The notes under the pieces: generated by a model
The model's database searches: none
What the model was told of the DNA's origin: nothing
The model's input: the letters and a program-made list of their open reading frames with translations, nothing else
Shown here: piece after piece, positions 61,366-64,000 of the stretch
Position numbering within the stretch: the stretch's first letter is position 1
Layout: every line of letters begins with the position of its first letter
Program-made: the position numbers and the translations under genes
DNA from: Bacteroidaceae bacterium
GTDB lineage: Bacteria; Bacteroidota; Bacteroidia; Bacteroidales; Bacteroidaceae
Assembly (NCBI GenBank): GCA_017547385.1
Contig: JAFYPU010000006.1
Coordinates: 62,001 to 126,000 of the forward strand
DNA: 64,000 bases
Reading direction: 5' to 3'

Positions 61366-61384
61366 CGCCCTTGCGGTGGGCGTA

Positions 61385-62911
61385 TCAAGGATGTGCTTTG
61401 ATGCTTTCCAGCAATTGCATCAGGCGGTGTGTGCGGCGTGGGTGGCGCTTGGCCAAATCGGTTTGTTCGTCGGCATCTTGCTTCATGCGAAACAGTTGCG
61501 GCTCGGGGCGATAACCGGTCTCCACCTTGGGGCCCCAGGGTATCATGGCAGGTCCTTGGCTTGGCTCGATGAGTTTCCAACCCGGTGTGCGCAGGGTGAG
61601 CGAGCGGTTTTGTGCCATTTTGACGGCGTAGGGGCACGACCGTCGGCTGCGACCCAGCCATGTGTCAAGGAAGGGGCGGCTGTCGGGAGCGGCGTTCTCG
61701 GGAACGGGACTGCCAACAAGGGTGGCGAGCGAGGCTACGGCGTCGATGTGCGACACAAGGGCGTGGCTCACTTTGCCTTTGGCGGTAAGCGGTGTGCCGC
61801 TGACGATGAAAGGAATGCGGCTTCCGGCTTCGTAAGCACTGTATTTGGCTCCGCGGAAAGGACCTCCGGGACTGTGGTCTCCGGCCAAACTTTCGGCCAT
61901 GTCGTCATAACCATCGTCCAGCACAGGGCCGTTGTCGCTTGTGATGATGAGCAGCGTGTTGTCGGCAATGCCGAGACGGCGCAGAGCAGCACAGATTTCG
62001 CCCACGGTCCAGTCGAATTGCAGAATGGCTTCACCGCGCAGCCCCATGGGACTCTTGCCCCGAAAGCGTGGGTGCGGAAAGCGCGGCACGTGCACATCGT
62101 TGGTGCAGAGATACATGAAAAATGGGCGGTCGGCGTGTTGCTCCATGAAACGTGTGGCATGAGCTACAAGACTGTCGGCCAAATTTTCGTCCTGCCATAG
62201 GGCGCGACCGCCGCCTCGCATATAGCCAATCCGGCCAATGCCGTTGACAATGCTCTGGTCGTGGCCGTGCGATGAGCGCAGGTTGTACAGCAGTTCGGGA
62301 TGCGTGCGGCCGGTGGGTTCGCCCTCGAAGTTTTTCCGATAACTCACTTCAATGGGTGCGGAGGGGTCATGGTTCACCACACGTCCGTTCTCCATCCACA
62401 CGCAGGGCACGCGGTCGGCCGTGGCAGCCATAATATAACTATGGTCAAAGCCGATGTCGGCCGGCGTAAGGTCGAGCCGTGCGTTCCAATCCTGTTCGCC
62501 GGTGCGACTGCCCAATCCGAGGTGCCATTTGCCAAAGGCGGCTGTGGCATAACCGGCTTGGCGAAATACGTCGGCCAGGGTGAATTGTTCGGGCTTGATG
62601 ATGAGGGCTGCGTTGCCGGCGGCCACATCGGTGCCGCTGCGACGGAAGCAATACTCGCCCGTGAGCAGCGAATAGCGAGAGGGGGTGCTGGTGGCGGCCA
62701 CGGCATGGGCATCGGTGAAGCGCACACCGGCGGCAGCCACACTGTCGGTGTGAGGAGTGGCGATGCGCGTGGCACCATAGCACGACAGGTCGCCGAAACC
62801 CAAATCATCGGCCAAGAGCAGTATGACATTGGGACGCGAACCGGCATCTTGCGCTGCTGCAAGTGCTGATGTGCCGGCCAGAGAAACGAAAAGGAGGGCA
62901 GAATTGTTCAT
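61385..62911 (-). CDS. Secreted sulfatase, Ser-type
   Basis: This 508-residue sulfatase of the alkaline-phosphatase fold probably desulfates a glycan. A signal peptide spans 1-19. The metal-binding LLADDLGFGD is near residue 30 and the active-site signature TSTPSRYSLLTGEYC near 72, where the nucleophile precursor is Ser (S-x-P-x-R) instead of Cys. It would have to be converted to formylglycine by an anaerobic sulfatase-maturating enzyme, which is not in the window. The start MNNSALLF at 62911 begins the signal peptide and lies about 17 nt after the predicted transcription start. Confidence 0.93.
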   Translation of the reverse strand: MNNSALLFVSLAGTSALAAAQDAGSRPNVILLLADDLGFGDLSCYGATRIATPHTDSVAAAGVRFTDAHAVAATSTPSRYSLLTGEYCFRRSGTDVAAGNAALIIKPEQFTLADVFRQAGYATAAFGKWHLGLGSRTGEQDWNARLDLTPADIGFDHSYIMAATADRVPCVWMENGRVVNHDPSAPIEVSYRKNFEGEPTGRTHPELLYNLRSSHGHDQSIVNGIGRIGYMRGGGRALWQDENLADSLVAHATRFMEQHADRPFFMYLCTNDVHVPRFPHPRFRGKSPMGLRGEAILQFDWTVGEICAALRRLGIADNTLLIITSDNGPVLDDGYDDMAESLAGDHSPGGPFRGAKYSAYEAGSRIPFIVSGTPLTAKGKVSHALVSHIDAVASLATLVGSPVPENAAPDSRPFLDTWLGRSRRSCPYAVKMAQNRSLTLRTPGWKLIEPSQGPAMIPWGPKVETGYRPEPQLFRMKQDADEQTDLAKRHPRRTHRLMQLLESIKAHP

Positions 62912-62933
62912 AAGCGAGGCGAAAGGTGTCGGA

Positions 62934-62941
62934 CAAAGGTA
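62934..62941 (-). promoter_or_regulatory. Promoter -7 element of the sulfatase gene
   Basis: The minus strand reads TACCTTTG; expected start near 62928. Confidence 0.6.
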
Positions 62942-63013
62942 AGAAAAACGCAGTTTCATTGAGGTGTTTTCTCAAAGGGTTTTGCGTTTTTCATTCTTGG
63001 GTGGGAAAAACAA

Positions 63014-63047
63014 AAATCCCATTGCCCGTATTCGAGCAATGGGATTT
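63014..63047 (-). terminator. Intrinsic terminator after pnp
   Basis: AAATCCCATTGC pairs with GCAATGGGATTT around a 10-nt loop, followed on the minus strand by TTGTTTTTCCC. Confidence 0.8.
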
Positions 63048-63095
63048 GGTTATTCAATAATTACAGATAATGATTGCGGATGCAATGTGCAAGCA

Positions 63096-64000
63096 TTAAC
63101 CACGGTTGGGGCGATGTCCGCCTCCCTCTCCGCCTTCGCGGCGAGGACGACGTGCGGGACGTTCTTCCCATCCTTCGGGTTTTTCTTCAAGCACGCGGTG
63201 GCTCAGACGGAACTTGCCGGTCTTCTCGTCGATTTCCAACAATTTCACGCTGATCTTGTCGCCTTCTTTAAGCCCTGCCTCTTCCACGCTTTCGAGTCTG
63301 CGCCAAGCAATCTCGCTGATGTGAAGCAGTCCTTCCTTGCCCGGCATAAATTCAACGAAGCAGCCATAAGGCATGATGCTGACAACTTTTGCTTCGTAGG
63401 TTTCGCCCACTTCGGGAATGGCCACGATGGCACGAATCTTGGCAATGGCAGCATCGATGCTCGCTTTGTCGGGACCGGAAACCTGAATCTTGCCCACGCC
63501 GTCTTCTTCGTCGATGGTGATGGTCGCACCTGTTTCTTCCTGCATGCCTTGGATGATTTTTCCGCCGGGGCCGATAACTGCGCCGATGAATTCCTTGGGA
63601 ATTTCGAAGGCTTCGATGCGGGGCACGTGGGGCTTGAAGTCTTCGCGCGGTGCGCTCATGGTCTTCATCATCTCGCCCAGAATGTGCTCACGGCCGGCTT
63701 TGGCTTGTGCGAGTGCCTTTTCCAGAATTTCGTATGAGAGTCCGTCGCACTTGATGTCCATCTGAGTGGCGGTAAGTCCCTTGAGTGTACCTGTGGTCTT
63801 GAAGTCCATATCGCCGAGGTGGTCTTCGTCGCCGAGGATGTCGGAGAGAACGGCGTACTTGTCCTCACCGGGATTTTTGATGAGGCCCATGGCGATACCG
63901 CTGACGGGTGCCTGCATCGGAACACCGGCATCCATGAGTGCCAATGTGCCGGCGCAAACGGTGGCCATCGAGCTTGAACCGTTTGATTCGAGGATGTCGC
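63096..64000 (-). CDS. pnp: Polynucleotide phosphorylase, 5' part outside the window
   Basis: PNPase degrades RNA 3'-5' by phosphorolysis. The C-terminal 300 residues are present: the end of the second RNase PH domain ([17 protein letters not shown], then [13 protein letters not shown] and [15 protein letters not shown]), a KH domain with [16 protein letters not shown], an S1 domain ([20 protein letters not shown], then LHISEIAW) and a short Arg/Gly-rich tail ([18 protein letters not shown]). The frame is open to the window edge. Confidence 0.98.
   Translation of the reverse strand, partial: DILESNGSSSMATVCAGTLALMDAGVPMQAPVSGIAMGLIKNPGEDKYAVLSDILGDEDHLGDMDFKTTGTLKGLTATQMDIKCDGLSYEILEKALAQAKAGREHILGEMMKTMSAPREDFKPHVPRIEAFEIPKEFIGAVIGPGGKIIQGMQEETGATITIDEEDGVGKIQVSGPDKASIDAAIAKIRAIVAIPEVGETYEAKVVSIMPYGCFVEFMPGKEGLLHISEIAWRRLESVEEAGLKEGDKISVKLLEIDEKTGKFRLSHRVLEEKPEGWEERPARRPRREGGEGGGHRPNRG

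Larger units (their letters stand above)
61043..61384. other. Intergenic region with tyrS leader, promoter and repeat R11
   Basis: It contains the 18-bp tandem repeat of the tyrS leader (61052-61087), the tyrS promoter (61133-61140) and repeat copy R11 (61300-61365). In 61145-61295 I see nothing definite. Confidence 0.7.

Noticed and set aside
1-64000. Prophage, conjugative element, insertion sequence or integron
   Set aside because: No transposase, integrase, relaxase, phage structural gene or attC site was found; gene order is that of a stable chromosome.

Overview
The window is a 64 kb stretch of chromosome from a member of the Bacteroidales. Gene content suggests Prevotellaceae, but no rRNA is present to confirm this. 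Evidence for the group: at least 17 promoters carry the Bacteroidetes -7 element TAnnTTTG and almost none carry a classical -10; gene content includes FloA, DUF2851, DUF3109, DUF2723, a secreted dipeptidyl peptidase IV and a WbqC-like protein beside dapB-lepB; the cell-wall/division cluster ends murG-murC-ftsQ-ftsA-ftsZ. There is no sign of a prophage, plasmid, conjugative element or CRISPR array. Most genes are housekeeping genes.

Layout. 1-2287: polA (cut by the left edge), divergent from a polyprenyl synthase. 3649-9876 (minus): one operon mnmG-apt-uvrC-dtd-mazG-deoC from a single recognisable promoter. 10099-12969 (minus): DUF2851-thioesterase-dprA. 13174-17331: DEAD-box helicase plus outer-membrane protein, a candidate small RNA, then floA. 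17435-21262: a large multidomain sialidase. 21639-26758: a structured candidate leader RNA, then rRNA methyltransferase-dpp4-ridA and a LOG-family protein. 26988-29204: ung-DUF3109 (minus) and hemolysin III. 29488-33360: ECF sigma factor, probable anti-sigma factor, DUF4252-like protein, CotH protein. 33624-34198: a type II toxin-antitoxin pair. 34384-41059: murG-murC-ftsQ-ftsA-ftsZ-yqeY. 41388-50352 (minus): queG, a deacetylase, DUF2723, AEC transporter, hisS, secreted endonuclease-like protein. 50848-54477: dapB-lepB-degenerate lepB paralogue-wbqC. 54562-62911: THUMP-like methyltransferase, a VanX-like dipeptidase, two tRNA-Asn, a PfkB kinase, an S41 protease, tyrS and a sulfatase. 63096-64000: the 3' end of pnp.

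The most unusual feature is a family of dispersed modular palindromes about 68 bp long. Ten copies plus one sequence-divergent variant lie 3.9-7.9 kb apart. Each copy has three slots of about 21 bp built from two words, A (GCAAGGCGTTTAGAA) and B (GCAGTGCTTGTAGAA), in either orientation. Copies differ by swapping or flipping these words. Because slots are 21 bp, at least one frame stays open through the copies I translated, and one copy sits in frame inside the VanX-like gene. A second 97-bp element bounded by CAAAGTGTCAGC is linked to two of the copies. Other points worth a look are two candidate structured RNAs (15754-15920 and 21639-21737), and a small signal-peptidase paralogue that appears to have lost both catalytic residues.
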